Shown one piece after another: positions 37,851 to 47,437 of a stretch of DNA of 64,000 bases. The notes below the pieces were generated by a model. The model was not told the origin of the DNA, did no database searches, and saw nothing but the letters and a program-made list of their open reading frames with translations. How positions within the stretch are numbered: position 1 is the stretch's first letter; every line of letters begins with the position of its first letter. The stretch is taken from contig JADJTM010000001.1 of assembly GCA_016711205.1 (NCBI GenBank), positions 248,001 to 312,000 on the forward strand. The letters run 5' to 3'. The DNA is from Micropruina sp. GTDB taxonomy: Bacteria; Actinomycetota; Actinomycetes; Propionibacteriales; Propionibacteriaceae. Both the position numbers and the translations under genes were made by a program.

Positions 37851-39209
37851 ATGCCTCGTCCTCACGTCGTCATCATCGGCTCCGGTTTCGGTGGTCTCTT
37901 CTCGGCTCGCGCCCTGGCGAAAGCCGACGTCGACATCACGTTGCTGAGCAAGACCACCGCCCACCTGTTTCAGCCGCTGCTCTACCAGGTGGCCACCGGC
38001 ATTCTGTCCAGCGGCGAGATCGCGCCGGCCACCCGCGACATCCTGTCCCGGCAGAAGAACGCCAAGGTACTGCTGGGCGAGGTCAGCAAGATCAACCTCG
38101 ACTCGCGCATTGTCGTCGGCGCCAAGCTGTCGAAGCAGATCATCCTGCGCTACGACTACCTGATCGTGGCCGCCGGGGCGGGGCAGTCCTACTTCGGCAA
38201 CGACCGGTTCGCCACCTTCGCCCCTGGCATGAAGAGCATCGACGACGCCCTCGAACTGCGCGCCCGCATCTTCGGTGCGCTCGAAATGGCCGAACTCAGC
38301 CAGGACGCCGCCGAGCGCCGTTCGTTGATGACGTTCGTGGTCGTGGGCGCCGGGCCGACCGGCGTCGAGCTGGCCGGGCAGATCGTCGAGTTGTGCCACA
38401 AGACGCTGGTCGAGACGTTCCGCAACATCGACACCCGGCAGTGCCGGGTGCTGCTGCTCGACGCCGCGCCGGTGGTGCTGCCGCCGTTCGGCGAGAAGCT
38501 CTCAGCCGCGGCGCACAAGGAGTTGGAACGCATCGGGGTCGAGATCAAGCTGAACGCGATGGTCACCGAGGTGGACGCCACCGGCCTCGACCTGAAGCTC
38601 AAGGACGGATCGACCGAGCGGGTCGAGGCGATCTGCAAGGTGTGGGCCGCGGGCGTGCAGGCCAGCCCGCTGGGCAAGACCCTGGCCGCGCAGTCGGGCA
38701 TCGAGGTCGACCGGGCCGGCCGCGTGCCCGTCCAGCCCGACCTGACCCTGCCGGGCCATCCCGAGGTGTTCGTGATCGGCGACATGATGGCCCTCGACCG
38801 GCTGCCCGGTGTGGCGCAGGTGGCCATTCAGGGCGCGCGCTACGCCGCCAAGAAGATCGTCGGCGAACTCAACGGCACCCCGGTGACCGAGAAGTTCAGC
38901 TACAAGGACAAGGGCTCCATGGCGGTGATCAGCCGGTTCGGCGCCGTCGCCAAGATCAACGACAAGATGCAGTTCAGCGGCTTCCTGGCCTGGGTGTCGT
39001 GGCTCGCCCTGCACCTGATCTATGTGGTCGGCTTCAAGAACCGCGTCACCACCCTGCTGCACTGGGCCATCACCTTCCTCGGCAGCGGACGCTCCGAGCG
39101 GGTGACCACCGAGCAGCAGTTGGTGGGCAGGCTCGCGGTCAAGCAGCTGGGGGAGTCCTTCGAGCCGACGATCAGCGGCATTCTCGACCCGAAGAAGATC
39201 GAGCACTGA
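37851..39209 (+). CDS. ndh: Type II NADH dehydrogenase
   Basis: 452 aa. FAD motif HVVIIGSGFGGLFSARAL at the N-terminus and NAD motif FVVVGAGPTGVELAGQIVE near 165. HLFQPLLYQVATGILSSGEIA and the C-terminal amphipathic segment (about 380-405, WVSWLALHLIYVVGF) are typical of NDH-2 and attach it to the membrane. Non-pumping route from NADH to menaquinone, beside the pumping Nuo complex. It has its own ribosome site. The stop TGA begins a GGGGACGGTTCC element. Confidence 0.93.
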   Translation: MPRPHVVIIGSGFGGLFSARALAKADVDITLLSKTTAHLFQPLLYQVATGILSSGEIAPATRDILSRQKNAKVLLGEVSKINLDSRIVVGAKLSKQIILRYDYLIVAAGAGQSYFGNDRFATFAPGMKSIDDALELRARIFGALEMAELSQDAAERRSLMTFVVVGAGPTGVELAGQIVELCHKTLVETFRNIDTRQCRVLLLDAAPVVLPPFGEKLSAAAHKELERIGVEIKLNAMVTEVDATGLDLKLKDGSTERVEAICKVWAAGVQASPLGKTLAAQSGIEVDRAGRVPVQPDLTLPGHPEVFVIGDMMALDRLPGVAQVAIQGARYAAKKIVGELNGTPVTEKFSYKDKGSMAVISRFGAVAKINDKMQFSGFLAWVSWLALHLIYVVGFKNRVTTLLHWAITFLGSGRSERVTTEQQLVGRLAVKQLGESFEPTISGILDPKKIEH

Positions 39210-39585
39210 GCAGGAATGGGGACGGTTCCGCATTCTTGCTCACTCTGAGCACTGAGCAGGAATGGGGACGGTTCCGCATTCTTGCTCACCCCGAGCGCTG
39301 AGCAGTTGCACCTGAAGTGGGGACGGTTCGTCCTTCCCGGTCCCAACCCCACGATGTGGTGGGTGCGGCTCTGTGAATCGCAATAGGAACCGTCCCCAGT
39401 TTCTGCTCAGCCTCGTCCTCGCAGCGCTGAGCAGGATTGAGGAACCGTCCCCAGTTCCTGCTCAGGCTCGTCCTCCCAGCGCTGAGCAGGATTGAGGAAC
39501 CGTCCCCCATTCCTGCTCAGCCTCGTCCTCCCAGCGCTGAGCAGGATTGAGGAACCGTCCCCCATTCCTGCTCAGGCTCGTCGGG
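39200..39585. repeat. Cluster of seven GGGGACGGTTCC elements after ndh
   Basis: Direct cores at 39218, 39264 and 39319 (last base differs). Inverted cores at 39386, 39441, 39496 and 39551. The first two units are a 46-bp tandem repeat that includes the last ndh codons (GAGCACTGA), so part of the coding end was copied. The last three inverted units have a 55-bp period. All but 39319 and 39386 have GAGCAGGA/TCCTGCTC-type arms. This fills the gap between ndh and the amidase gene. Confidence 0.85.
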
Positions 39586-39599
39586 GCCAGCGTGCCAGG

Positions 39600-41033
39600 A
39601 TGATCCTCGTGCGTGTGGACGAGTACTGCGAACTGACGGCCGTCGAGATCGCCCGGGAGGTCAACGCCGGCGCGGTCTCCGCGGTTGAGGTGGCCGAGGT
39701 GGCGCTCGCCCTGGCCGCCGAGCGCGGCCCGCGTTACGGCGCCTTCACCTGCCTGGCGCCCGAGCGGGCACTGGCGGACGCGCGGCGCACCGATGCGCGC
39801 GTCGCCGCCGGCGAGCGCCTTCCGCTTGCCGGAGTGCCGTGCCCGATCAAGGACCTGAACTCCGTTGCGGGGCTGCCCTGGGAGGCCGGCAGCGCCGCCA
39901 TGCGCGGCAACGTCGCCGACGCCGACGACCCGATCGTCGGCTGGTTCGGCGACGCGGGATCGTCCATGATCGGCAAGACCGCGACACCCGAGTTCGGCCT
40001 GCCCTGCTACACCGAGCCGGACGGACGTCCGCCCGCGGTCACGCCCTGGGACCCGACCAGGTCCGCGGGCGGCTCCAGCGGGGGAGCCGCGGCGGCCGTC
40101 GCGGCCGGCATCGCCCCGAGCGCCCACGCCTCGGACGGGGGTGGCTCGATCCGCATCCCCGCCTCAGCCTGCGGCCTGGTCGGCCTCAAGGCCAGCCGCG
40201 GCCTGATCTCGTCCGGTGCCCGTCCACCCGGGCCCGGCCTGGGCACCGACGGCGTGGTGAGCCGGACGGTCCGCGACACGGCTCTCGCCCTGGACGTGCT
40301 GGCGGGCCCGCGCCCCGGCGACACCTACTGGGCGCCGATCGAACCGGGTGGGTACCTGGCGGCCTGCGACCGTCCGGCGAAACGGCTGCGCATCGGACTG
40401 CTCACCACTCCCGTGATCGCCGCCGGCGCCGAGGTGCACCCCGCCTGCCTGGACGGCGTCGCCCGCGCCGCCCTGCTGCTCGAGGGGCTCGGGCACGAGC
40501 TCACCGAAGCCCCGGTCGCCTTCGCCGCCGAGCGCTGGGACGCGTTCCGCTCGGTCTGGGCGGTGGGCGCCCTCAGCATTCCGCTGCCGCCCGAGGCGGA
40601 CCTGGCGCTGACCCCGCTGACCCGCTGGCTGCGCGCGAGCGGCACGAAGGTGAGCGGTCTGGAGTATGCCGGTGCCCTGGCGGCGATCCAGCTGCTCACC
40701 GGTGAAGTGGCGCGAACCTGGGCGGATTTCGACGTGATCCTCAGCCCCACCCTGGCCCAGCCCCCGGCGAGCGTCGGCGCTCTGCGCGACGACGCGGATC
40801 CGTCCGCTGACTTCGAGGCGCAAACCCGCTTCACGCCCTGGACCTCGGTGTTCAACCTGACCGGACGGCCCGCGATCAGCCTGCCGCTGCACACCGTCCG
40901 GCTGGACGGGCCGAACTCACCGGAGCTGCCGATCGGAGTGATGCTGGGTGGCCGGTTCGGCGCCGAGAGCGTGCTGCTGGGCCTGGCGGCGGCGCTGGAA
41001 GCCGTCGCGCCGTGGGGACGTCCGGTGCTGTGA
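39600..41033 (+). CDS. Amidase (amidase signature family)
   Basis: 477 aa from ATG 39600; GTG 39609 or 39615 are possible. The Ser-cisSer-Lys triad is visible: Lys in GVPCPIKDLN near residue 84, GGSSGG near 158-163 and DGGGSIRIPASACG near 178-190. The family hydrolyses diverse amides. It lies alone between ndh and the convergent pdxR gene, so the substrate cannot be inferred. Not GatA: there are no gatB/gatC neighbours and the length and ends fit general amidases. Confidence 0.88.
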   Translation: MILVRVDEYCELTAVEIAREVNAGAVSAVEVAEVALALAAERGPRYGAFTCLAPERALADARRTDARVAAGERLPLAGVPCPIKDLNSVAGLPWEAGSAAMRGNVADADDPIVGWFGDAGSSMIGKTATPEFGLPCYTEPDGRPPAVTPWDPTRSAGGSSGGAAAAVAAGIAPSAHASDGGGSIRIPASACGLVGLKASRGLISSGARPPGPGLGTDGVVSRTVRDTALALDVLAGPRPGDTYWAPIEPGGYLAACDRPAKRLRIGLLTTPVIAAGAEVHPACLDGVARAALLLEGLGHELTEAPVAFAAERWDAFRSVWAVGALSIPLPPEADLALTPLTRWLRASGTKVSGLEYAGALAAIQLLTGEVARTWADFDVILSPTLAQPPASVGALRDDADPSADFEAQTRFTPWTSVFNLTGRPAISLPLHTVRLDGPNSPELPIGVMLGGRFGAESVLLGLAAALEAVAPWGRPVL

Positions 41034-41065
41034 CCGGTGCCGGCCCACGGAATCGGGCCCGCCGG

Positions 41066-42463
41066 TCAGCCGTCGATCGCCGCCAGCAGCACCCGCAACG
41101 CCGCCACCAGGTCGGCCTCGCTGACAGCGCCGAAGCCGAACACCACCCCCGAGCGGTCCTCGCGCTGACCCGACCAGTGCGCCGACAGCGGTGTGGCCAG
41201 CACGCCGCCGGCCCGAGCCGCGGCCAGCACCTCGGCCTCGTCGCGGGCCGTTTCGATCACCCCGTGCAGCCCGCCGTCCACCGGATAGACCCGGCCGTGC
41301 CGCAGCCCGGCCAGCTCAGCGCTGACCAGCCGACGGCGCCGTCCGTACAGCTGACGCATGCGCTGCACGTGCCGGCGCAGTTCGCCCGAGTCGAGGTAGT
41401 GGGCGAGGGCTCGTTGGGTGAGCTGGGCGACCGGCTGGCCGAGATCGGTGCGCGAGGCGAGCACGGCCGGCAACAGCCGGGCGGGCGCCAGCAGATAGCC
41501 GACCCCGAGGCCCGGCCCGACGGTCTTGGCGAAGGTGCCGAGGGTCACGACGCGACCGTCGTCCGGGTCGTCCAGGGCGGCCAGCGCGGGCAGCGGACGG
41601 GAGGTGTAGCGCAGTTCGGCGTCGTAGTCGTCCTCGACGATCACCACGTCGTGCCGCGCAGCCCAGGCCAGCAGCTGCTGCCGGCGCTCGATCGGCATCG
41701 ATCCGCCCAGCGGGTACTGGTGGCTCGGGGTGACCACCACCGCGGCGGGGGGTCCGACCTCCGGCAGCGCGGAGGTGATCAGGCCCGCGTCGTCGGCCGG
41801 CAGCGGCACCGTCGAAAGCCCGAGCCGGGCAGGCACCCGGCGCAGCGACGGATACCCGGGCTCCTCCACGCCCACCGGGCCGGGTCGGCCGAGCGCATGC
41901 AGCAGCACCGCCAACCCCTCGCGCGCGCCGGCGGTGACCAGCACGTGCTCCGCGGGCCGATGGACGCCCCGCATCCGGCGCAGGTGGTCGGCCAGCGCAG
42001 CCCGCAACCCGGCATCGCCGGCCGGGACCACGTCGCAACCGAAGGGGTTCGTGGCCGCGGCCCGCCAGGCGGCGCGCCAGCCGGCCGTGGCGACGTCCGC
42101 GGTCCAGGGCCGGCCCGGACGCAGGTCGATCACGGACGCTGCCGGCGGCGCAGGGGGCGGCTCGGGGCGGGTTCGTCCGAGCTGCGGATGCACCACCGCC
42201 AGCCTCGGGTTCACCACGGTGGCCGCACCCTCACGGGCGGTCAGGAAGCCTTCGGCGCTCAGCTGGTCGTAGCCCGCCACCACCGTGCCGCGCGACACCG
42301 CGGCGGCCCGGGCCAGCGACCGGGTGGAGGGCAACGGATCCCCGGGCGCCAGCCAACCGTCCAGGATCAGCCGACGCAGGGCCTCCGCCAACTGCACCGG
42401 CAACGGCCGGACGTCGGTGCGGTCGAGTGTCACCGGCAGCGTGACCTCGGCGGTGGTTCGCAT
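41066..42463 (-). CDS. pdxR: MocR/GntR-family regulator, PdxR-like
   Basis: 465 aa. N-terminal GntR winged helix (PLPVQLAEALRRLILDG, LPSTRSLARAAAVSRGTVV, residues about 15-80), then a class I aminotransferase-like domain with the PLP lysine in TLGTFAKTVGPGLGVGYL near residue 315. PdxR proteins sense pyridoxal phosphate and activate pdxST. The gene diverges from pdxS with a 69-bp gap, the classical arrangement, which is the main reason for the name. Confidence 0.9.
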   Translation of the reverse strand: MRTTAEVTLPVTLDRTDVRPLPVQLAEALRRLILDGWLAPGDPLPSTRSLARAAAVSRGTVVAGYDQLSAEGFLTAREGAATVVNPRLAVVHPQLGRTRPEPPPAPPAASVIDLRPGRPWTADVATAGWRAAWRAAATNPFGCDVVPAGDAGLRAALADHLRRMRGVHRPAEHVLVTAGAREGLAVLLHALGRPGPVGVEEPGYPSLRRVPARLGLSTVPLPADDAGLITSALPEVGPPAAVVVTPSHQYPLGGSMPIERRQQLLAWAARHDVVIVEDDYDAELRYTSRPLPALAALDDPDDGRVVTLGTFAKTVGPGLGVGYLLAPARLLPAVLASRTDLGQPVAQLTQRALAHYLDSGELRRHVQRMRQLYGRRRRLVSAELAGLRHGRVYPVDGGLHGVIETARDEAEVLAAARAGGVLATPLSAHWSGQREDRSGVVFGFGAVSEADLVAALRVLLAAIDG

Positions 42464-42532
42464 ACCGGATCATTGCAGATTGAGCTTTCTGGCGCTTGGC
42501 TCGGTCCACTTAGACCCGCAAGGCTGGGCCGC
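42464..42532. promoter_or_regulatory. pdxR-pdxS divergent promoter region
   Basis: 69 bp between the two starts. It is less GC-rich than its surroundings and contains TTGAGC (42480) and CTTAGACC on the pdxS side. PdxR operators are expected here by analogy with other MocR systems. No convincing direct repeat could be defined by eye. Confidence 0.4.
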
Positions 42533-43444
42533 ATGACACACGTGAACGACGCCCCGCGCACGGGCACCACCCTGATCAAGAGCGGACTCGCCGAGATGCT
42601 GAAGGGCGGGGTGATCATGGACGTGGTCACGCCCGAGCAGGCCCGCATCGCCGAGGACGCCGGCGCCGTCGCGGTGATGGCGCTGGAGCGGGTGCCCGCC
42701 GACATCAGGGCCCAGGGTGGCGTGGCGCGGATGAGCGACCCCGACCTGATCAGCGGCATCATCGACGCGGTCACCATTCCGGTGATGGCCAAGGCCAGGA
42801 TCGGTCACTTCGTCGAGGCGCAGGTGCTGCAGCAACTCGGCGTCGACTACATCGACGAATCCGAGGTGCTCTCGCCGGCCGGCTACGCCCATCACATCGA
42901 TAAAGGCCGCTTCACGGTGCCGTTCGTGTGCGGCGCCACCAACTTGGGCGAGGCGCTGCGGCGCATCACCGAGGGTGCCGCCATGATCCGCTCGAAGGGC
43001 GAGGCGGGCACCGGCGACGTGTCCGAGGCCACCCGGCACCTGCGCACGATTCGAGGTGAGATCGCCGGGCTGCAGGCCACCTGGCGCAGCAACCCCGACG
43101 AGCTGTACGTGGCCGCCAAGAACCTGCAGGCCCCCTACGAACTGGTCCGCCGGGTCGCCGAGCAGGGGGCGCTGCCGGTGGTGCTGTTCGTCGCCGGCGG
43201 CGTGGCCACCCCGGCGGATGCCGCCATGATGATGCAGTTGGGCGCCGACGGGGTGTTCGTCGGCTCCGGCATCTTCAAGTCCGGCGACCCGGCCCAGCGG
43301 GCGGCCGCCATCGTGGCCGCCACCGCCGGCCACGACGATCCCGAGCTGATCGCCAGGGTCTCGCGCGGCCTGGGCGCGGCGATGGTCGGCATCAACGTGG
43401 CGGACGTGCCCACGCCGCACCGGCTCGCCGAGCGTGGCTGGTGA
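42533..43444 (+). CDS. pdxS: Pyridoxal 5'-phosphate synthase subunit PdxS
   Basis: 303 aa. (beta/alpha)8 synthase with GGVIMDVVTPEQARIAEDAGA near residue 23, the active-site lysine in MAKARIGHFVEAQ and GATNLGEALRRI. The C-terminus matches the family. It makes PLP from ribose 5-phosphate, glyceraldehyde 3-phosphate and ammonia supplied by PdxT. ATG 42533. The stop overlaps the pdxT GTG (GTGA). Confidence 0.96.
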   Translation: MTHVNDAPRTGTTLIKSGLAEMLKGGVIMDVVTPEQARIAEDAGAVAVMALERVPADIRAQGGVARMSDPDLISGIIDAVTIPVMAKARIGHFVEAQVLQQLGVDYIDESEVLSPAGYAHHIDKGRFTVPFVCGATNLGEALRRITEGAAMIRSKGEAGTGDVSEATRHLRTIRGEIAGLQATWRSNPDELYVAAKNLQAPYELVRRVAEQGALPVVLFVAGGVATPADAAMMMQLGADGVFVGSGIFKSGDPAQRAAAIVAATAGHDDPELIARVSRGLGAAMVGINVADVPTPHRLAERGW

Positions 43445-44043
43445 GGGTGGGCGTGCTCGCCCTGCAGGGCGGGGTGCGTGAGCACTGTGCGGTGCTGGAG
43501 GGGCTGGGCGCCGAACCGGTGCTCGTGCGTCGTCCCGACGACGTGATCGGCCCGGACGGGGTGCGCCTCGACGCGCTGGTGCTGCCCGGCGGCGAGTCGT
43601 CGGTGATCGACCGATTGGTGAGCAGCGTGGGACTGGACGGCCCACTGAAGCGGGTGATCACCGACGGGCTGCCCACCCTGGCCACCTGCGCCGGACTGAT
43701 TCTGCTCGCCGTCGCCGTTCTCGACCCCGCTCCGGGTCAGCAGAGCCTGCAGCTGCTCGACGTGGACGTGCGCCGCAACGCCTTCGGGCCCCAGCGGGCC
43801 TCCGCCGAGGTTCGCCTGAGCAGCTCATGGGGGCCGGCCGAGGTGGCCTTCATCAGGGCGCCGGCCATCGAGCGGGTCGGCCCGGACGTCGCCGTGCTCG
43901 CCGAGCATGCCGGCCGGGTGGTCGGCGTGGCCACTGCGTCGGTGATCGGCCTGGCCTGCCACCCCGAGCTCACCGGTGCGACGTTGTTCCACCGGCGGCT
44001 GCTCGACCTGGCCGAGTCACGTCGCCGGCCGCTCAGCGCCTGA
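43441..44043 (+). CDS. pdxT: Pyridoxal 5'-phosphate synthase glutaminase PdxT
   Basis: 200 aa from GTG 43441. Class I glutaminase: nucleophile Cys in LATCAGLILLA near residue 82, GGESSVIDRL near 50, and the His-Glu pair in ACHPELTG near 178. Releases ammonia from glutamine for PdxS. Coupled to pdxS by a four-base overlap. The 177 bp after it, up to the convergent peptidase gene, shows nothing I can identify. Confidence 0.95.
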   Translation: MRVGVLALQGGVREHCAVLEGLGAEPVLVRRPDDVIGPDGVRLDALVLPGGESSVIDRLVSSVGLDGPLKRVITDGLPTLATCAGLILLAVAVLDPAPGQQSLQLLDVDVRRNAFGPQRASAEVRLSSSWGPAEVAFIRAPAIERVGPDVAVLAEHAGRVVGVATASVIGLACHPELTGATLFHRRLLDLAESRRRPLSA

Positions 44044-44220
44044 TCAGCTGCGCCGACCGAGCTGCTCGGCACCCCCCGGGCCAATCCAGGTGATCGACCA
44101 GCTCGCCCGGATGCCGATCAGTTGAGTGCGTGCGTGCGGCTGCGCAGCTGACCACGACGGTGGGCAGACCGGCGGTCGTGAGCGATGCGGCCAGTCGTCG
44201 ATCACGGCATTGCCGGGGCG

Positions 44221-46137
44221 TCACCAGATCTTGACGCGTTGCTCTGGCGCCAGCCACAGCTCGTCGTCGCCGCCCACTGCGAAGGCGTCGTAGAACTCCG
44301 GCAGGTTGCGCACCACCTGGTTGCAGCGGAACTCTTCCGGCGAGTGCGGGTCGGTGGTCAGCTGGGTGATCAGCGCCTCGGCGCGGCTCTTGCCCTGCCA
44401 GGCCTTGGCCCACGACAGGAACAGCCGTTGAGCGCCCGACTGGCCATCGATCGGCTCCGGATCGGTGTCGCCCACCGCCAGCCGCCAGGCCAGGCAGGCG
44501 ATGGTCAGCCCGCCGAGATCGCCGATGTTCTCGCCGATGGTCAACTCGCCGTTCACGTGATGGCCGGGCGTCTGCTCGGGCGTCAGCTCGTCGTATTGGG
44601 CGATCAGCGCCTTGGTGCGGTCTTCGAACGCGGCCCGGTCGGTGTCGGTCCACCAGTCGCGCAGCTTGCCGTCGCCGTCACAGGTCGAGCCCTGATCGTC
44701 GAAACCGTGGCCGATCTCGTGCCCGATCACCGCACCTATGGCGCCATAGTTGACGGCATCGTCCGCCTGCTCGTCGAAGAACGGCGGCTGCAGGATGGCG
44801 GCTGGAAACACGATCTCGTTGCGCAACGGGTGGTAGTAGGCGTTCACGGTCTGCGGCGTCATCAACCATTCGTGCCGCTGGATCGGCCCGCCGAGCTTCG
44901 TCCACTCATAGGCATACTCGAAAGCCGTGGAGCGCAGCACGTTGCCCACCAGATCGTCGGCCTCGATCACCAGTGCGGAGTAGTCGCGCCACTCGTCGGG
45001 GTAGCCGATCTTTGCGATGAACTTGCCCAGCTTGTCGAGCGCCTGGACGCGGGTGGCCTCGGTCATCCAGTCGAGCTCGGTGATCGATCGACGGTATGCC
45101 TGCACCAGATTGGCCACCAGTTCGCCCATGCGCTGCTTGGCGACGGGGGAGAAGTGCCGCTCGACGTACAGCTTGCCGACCGCCTCGCCGAGGCACCGTT
45201 CGACCAGGGTGATGCCCCGCTTCCAGCGCTCGCGGTTGGCCGGAATGCCGTTCAGCGTGGTGCCGTAGAAGCCGAACCGGGCCTGGACGAACGGCTCGGG
45301 CAGGTAGGGCGAGAGTGCCGACAGCACCTGCCAGCGCGCCCACGCCTGCCACGACGGCAGCCACTCGGCATCGATCAGTTCGGCCAACTGGGTGACGAAC
45401 GACGGTTGGCCGTCGATCAGCTGGTCGATCGGCGGCACCTGCGCCGCGGAGAGCATACGCAGCCAGTCGGTGTGTTCGGCGAAAGCCTCGGGACGGGTGG
45501 GGTTGTACATCGCGCGCAGGTCGCGGGTGCGCACCTTGTTCCAGTGCCGGGCGGCGATCTCGGTTTCGAGGTGCATGACCAGCCGGGCCTGATCGGGGTC
45601 GAGGCCGGCCAGCGCGAGGGTGGCGCCGACGTGCGCCACGTAGGCCTCACGAATGTCGGCGAACCGCTCGTCGCGGTAGTACTCCTCATCGGGCAGGCCC
45701 AGGCCCGACTGGAAGGCGAACAGCGCATAGCGGGTGGGATCGCCCGGGTCGGAGTCCACATCGACGGCGAGCGGTGAGCCGGTGCCGCGCAGAATGCTGC
45801 GGCCGAAGTAGTCGAGCAGGCTGGGGACGCCGTCGATCGCGTCGATCTCGGCCAGCAACGGCTGCACCGGCGTCAACCCGCGCCTGTCGACCTCGTCGGT
45901 GTTCATGAACGACGCATACAGCGCCTCGACCTTGGCCGCCTCGCTGCCCGGCGCGGACCCCGACAGCCCGGTGACGATGTCGCGGACCGCCAGTTCGGCC
46001 TGTTCGCGCAACACCTGCGTTGCGCCGTAGGAGGGGCGGTCGTCCGGGATCGGGGTGCTCGCCAGCCACCTGCCGTTGACGTGCCGGAACAGGTCGTCCT
46101 GGGGCCGAACGGACGCATCGAGGTCGAAGGTGCTCAC
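44221..46137 (-). CDS. M13-family zinc metallopeptidase (neprilysin-like)
   Basis: 638 aa from GTG 46137. The zinc site is VIGHEIGHGFDDQG (HExxH, His about 472) with the third ligand Glu in GENIGDLGG near 533. The substrate-binding NAYYHPLRNEIVFPA lies near 440, and the C-terminal CxxW-type end reads VWLAPEQRVKIW. The N-terminal M13_N domain (VRPQDDLFRHVNGRWL) is complete. There is no signal peptide or membrane anchor, so the enzyme is probably cytoplasmic, as in many actinobacteria. The frame is open far upstream to 47160 but that is antisense to another gene. Confidence 0.9.
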   Translation of the reverse strand: MSTFDLDASVRPQDDLFRHVNGRWLASTPIPDDRPSYGATQVLREQAELAVRDIVTGLSGSAPGSEAAKVEALYASFMNTDEVDRRGLTPVQPLLAEIDAIDGVPSLLDYFGRSILRGTGSPLAVDVDSDPGDPTRYALFAFQSGLGLPDEEYYRDERFADIREAYVAHVGATLALAGLDPDQARLVMHLETEIAARHWNKVRTRDLRAMYNPTRPEAFAEHTDWLRMLSAAQVPPIDQLIDGQPSFVTQLAELIDAEWLPSWQAWARWQVLSALSPYLPEPFVQARFGFYGTTLNGIPANRERWKRGITLVERCLGEAVGKLYVERHFSPVAKQRMGELVANLVQAYRRSITELDWMTEATRVQALDKLGKFIAKIGYPDEWRDYSALVIEADDLVGNVLRSTAFEYAYEWTKLGGPIQRHEWLMTPQTVNAYYHPLRNEIVFPAAILQPPFFDEQADDAVNYGAIGAVIGHEIGHGFDDQGSTCDGDGKLRDWWTDTDRAAFEDRTKALIAQYDELTPEQTPGHHVNGELTIGENIGDLGGLTIACLAWRLAVGDTDPEPIDGQSGAQRLFLSWAKAWQGKSRAEALITQLTTDPHSPEEFRCNQVVRNLPEFYDAFAVGGDDELWLAPEQRVKIW

Positions 46138-46357
46138 GGCCGCGATCCTAATGGCGACCTCGGACACTTCTGCGCACCGACCAACACCGGGGCGATCGGG
46201 GACGGTGCTCGGCGCGGTGGGTGCTGCCCAGCTCAGAGCGTCCGCCGAGCGTTGAGCAGGCAGCCGCAGGGCGAGCGACACTTCACTCACGGACCCGTCG
46301 AGAACTGGATGACCGAAGGCCGGCGCCAAGGTTGTCGGCAGGGAGCAGAATGTACCC

Positions 46358-47437
46358 ATGAAGGCGCAACAGCAATCTGAAACCCGGCGACGCACCACTC
46401 GACTCATTGGCGCCGGGGTGATCGTTGCGCTCCTCTTGGCCTCACTCACCGGCCTGTTCGCCCGCGGCGCCGCCGCGGACCCGACCCTGCCGCCGCTCAC
46501 CCCGACAGAGTTGCTCAACCGCGTCGCCACCGCGCAGGTGGACGGCATGAGCGCCACCTTCACCCAGCGCAGCGATCTCGGCCTGCCGGCGCTGCCGTCC
46601 GGTATCGGTGGCGGCGATGAGCTGCAGAGTGCACTGACCCTGCTCACCGGCACGCACACCATCCGGGTCTGGACGGCCGGCCCGCAGCACAGCCGCGTCT
46701 CGCTGGTGGACGATGACTCCGAATCGTCCGTGATCCGCAACGGAAACCAGGTCTGGACCTGGTCGAGCGAACAGCAGAAGGCGGGCCACGCCACGATCGA
46801 TGCCAAGACGCCCACCGCCCGTCCGACGGGTGCCCCCAGCACGCCCGCCGAGGCCATCGACCGGCTGCTGAAGGCGATCGGGCCGAGCACCGAGGTCACC
46901 GCGTCCGGCACCGGGTATGTGGCCGGACGGCCGGTGTACCAGTTGATCCTCGCCCCGAAGGATGCCGCCAGCCTGATCGGCCAGGTGCGCCTCTTCGTGG
47001 ACGCCACCACGTACGTCCCGCTGGGGCTGCGAGTGCTCGATCGCGGCGGCGCCGAGGCCGTCAGCCTGCTGGCGTCCACGGTCGATTTCAGCGTGCCGGC
47101 GGCAGGCGTGTTCGAGTTCACGCCGCCTGCGGGCGTCGAGGTCACCGAACTGGACGCCAAGGCCTCCGATCACCCGACCGGCACCGCGAAGTCCCGTCCC
47201 GAAACGAAGACCGTCGGCACCGGCTGGACCACCGTGCTGGTGGCCTCCACCGGCACCACCAAGGTCACCGACGCCACGGCCAAGGCCCTGCTCGACTCGC
47301 TGCCCGCAGTCTCCGGCGCATGGGGACGTGGCCGGCTGCTCAGCACCAGCCTGGTCAACGTCGTGCTCACCGATGACGGCCGGGTCGCTGTCGGCGCCGT
47401 CACCGAGGATCGGCTGTACGCCGCTCTCGCCCGGTGA
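46358..47437 (+). CDS. Exported LolA-like/DUF2092-type protein
   Basis: 359 aa. N-terminal RRRTTR and hydrophobic segment (about 18-36) form a signal peptide, with probable cleavage after ARGAAA. The following 200 residues have the pattern of LolA/RseB-like beta-barrels in actinobacteria (TPTELLNRVATAQVDGMSATFTQ..., GNQVWTWSSEQQ, TSxVDFSVPAAGVFEFTPPAGVEV). Such proteins may carry lipid or sense the envelope in bacteria without an outer membrane. GTGA overlap at 47434 links it to an ABC ATPase and permease, so the three probably act in one export process. Confidence 0.75.
   Translation: MKAQQQSETRRRTTRLIGAGVIVALLLASLTGLFARGAAADPTLPPLTPTELLNRVATAQVDGMSATFTQRSDLGLPALPSGIGGGDELQSALTLLTGTHTIRVWTAGPQHSRVSLVDDDSESSVIRNGNQVWTWSSEQQKAGHATIDAKTPTARPTGAPSTPAEAIDRLLKAIGPSTEVTASGTGYVAGRPVYQLILAPKDAASLIGQVRLFVDATTYVPLGLRVLDRGGAEAVSLLASTVDFSVPAAGVFEFTPPAGVEVTELDAKASDHPTGTAKSRPETKTVGTGWTTVLVASTGTTKVTDATAKALLDSLPAVSGAWGRGRLLSTSLVNVVLTDDGRVAVGAVTEDRLYAALAR

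Noticed and set aside
44044..44220. A short minus-strand peptide with two His/Cys clusters after the peptidase stop
   Set aside because: No recognisable family, no ribosome site and only a chance-length frame. The convergent gap also shows no good terminator.
46190..46210. Extra copy of the GGGGACGGTTCC core (GGGGACGGTGCT) near 46.2 kb
   Set aside because: Three of the final bases differ, there are no complementary arms and it is not at a gene 3' end. Likewise the degenerate GAAACCGTCCC at 58.22 kb.
44221..47160. A 979-aa M13 peptidase
   Set aside because: The N-terminal 340 residues are antisense to the LolA-like gene. The M13 domain begins at the GTG 46137.
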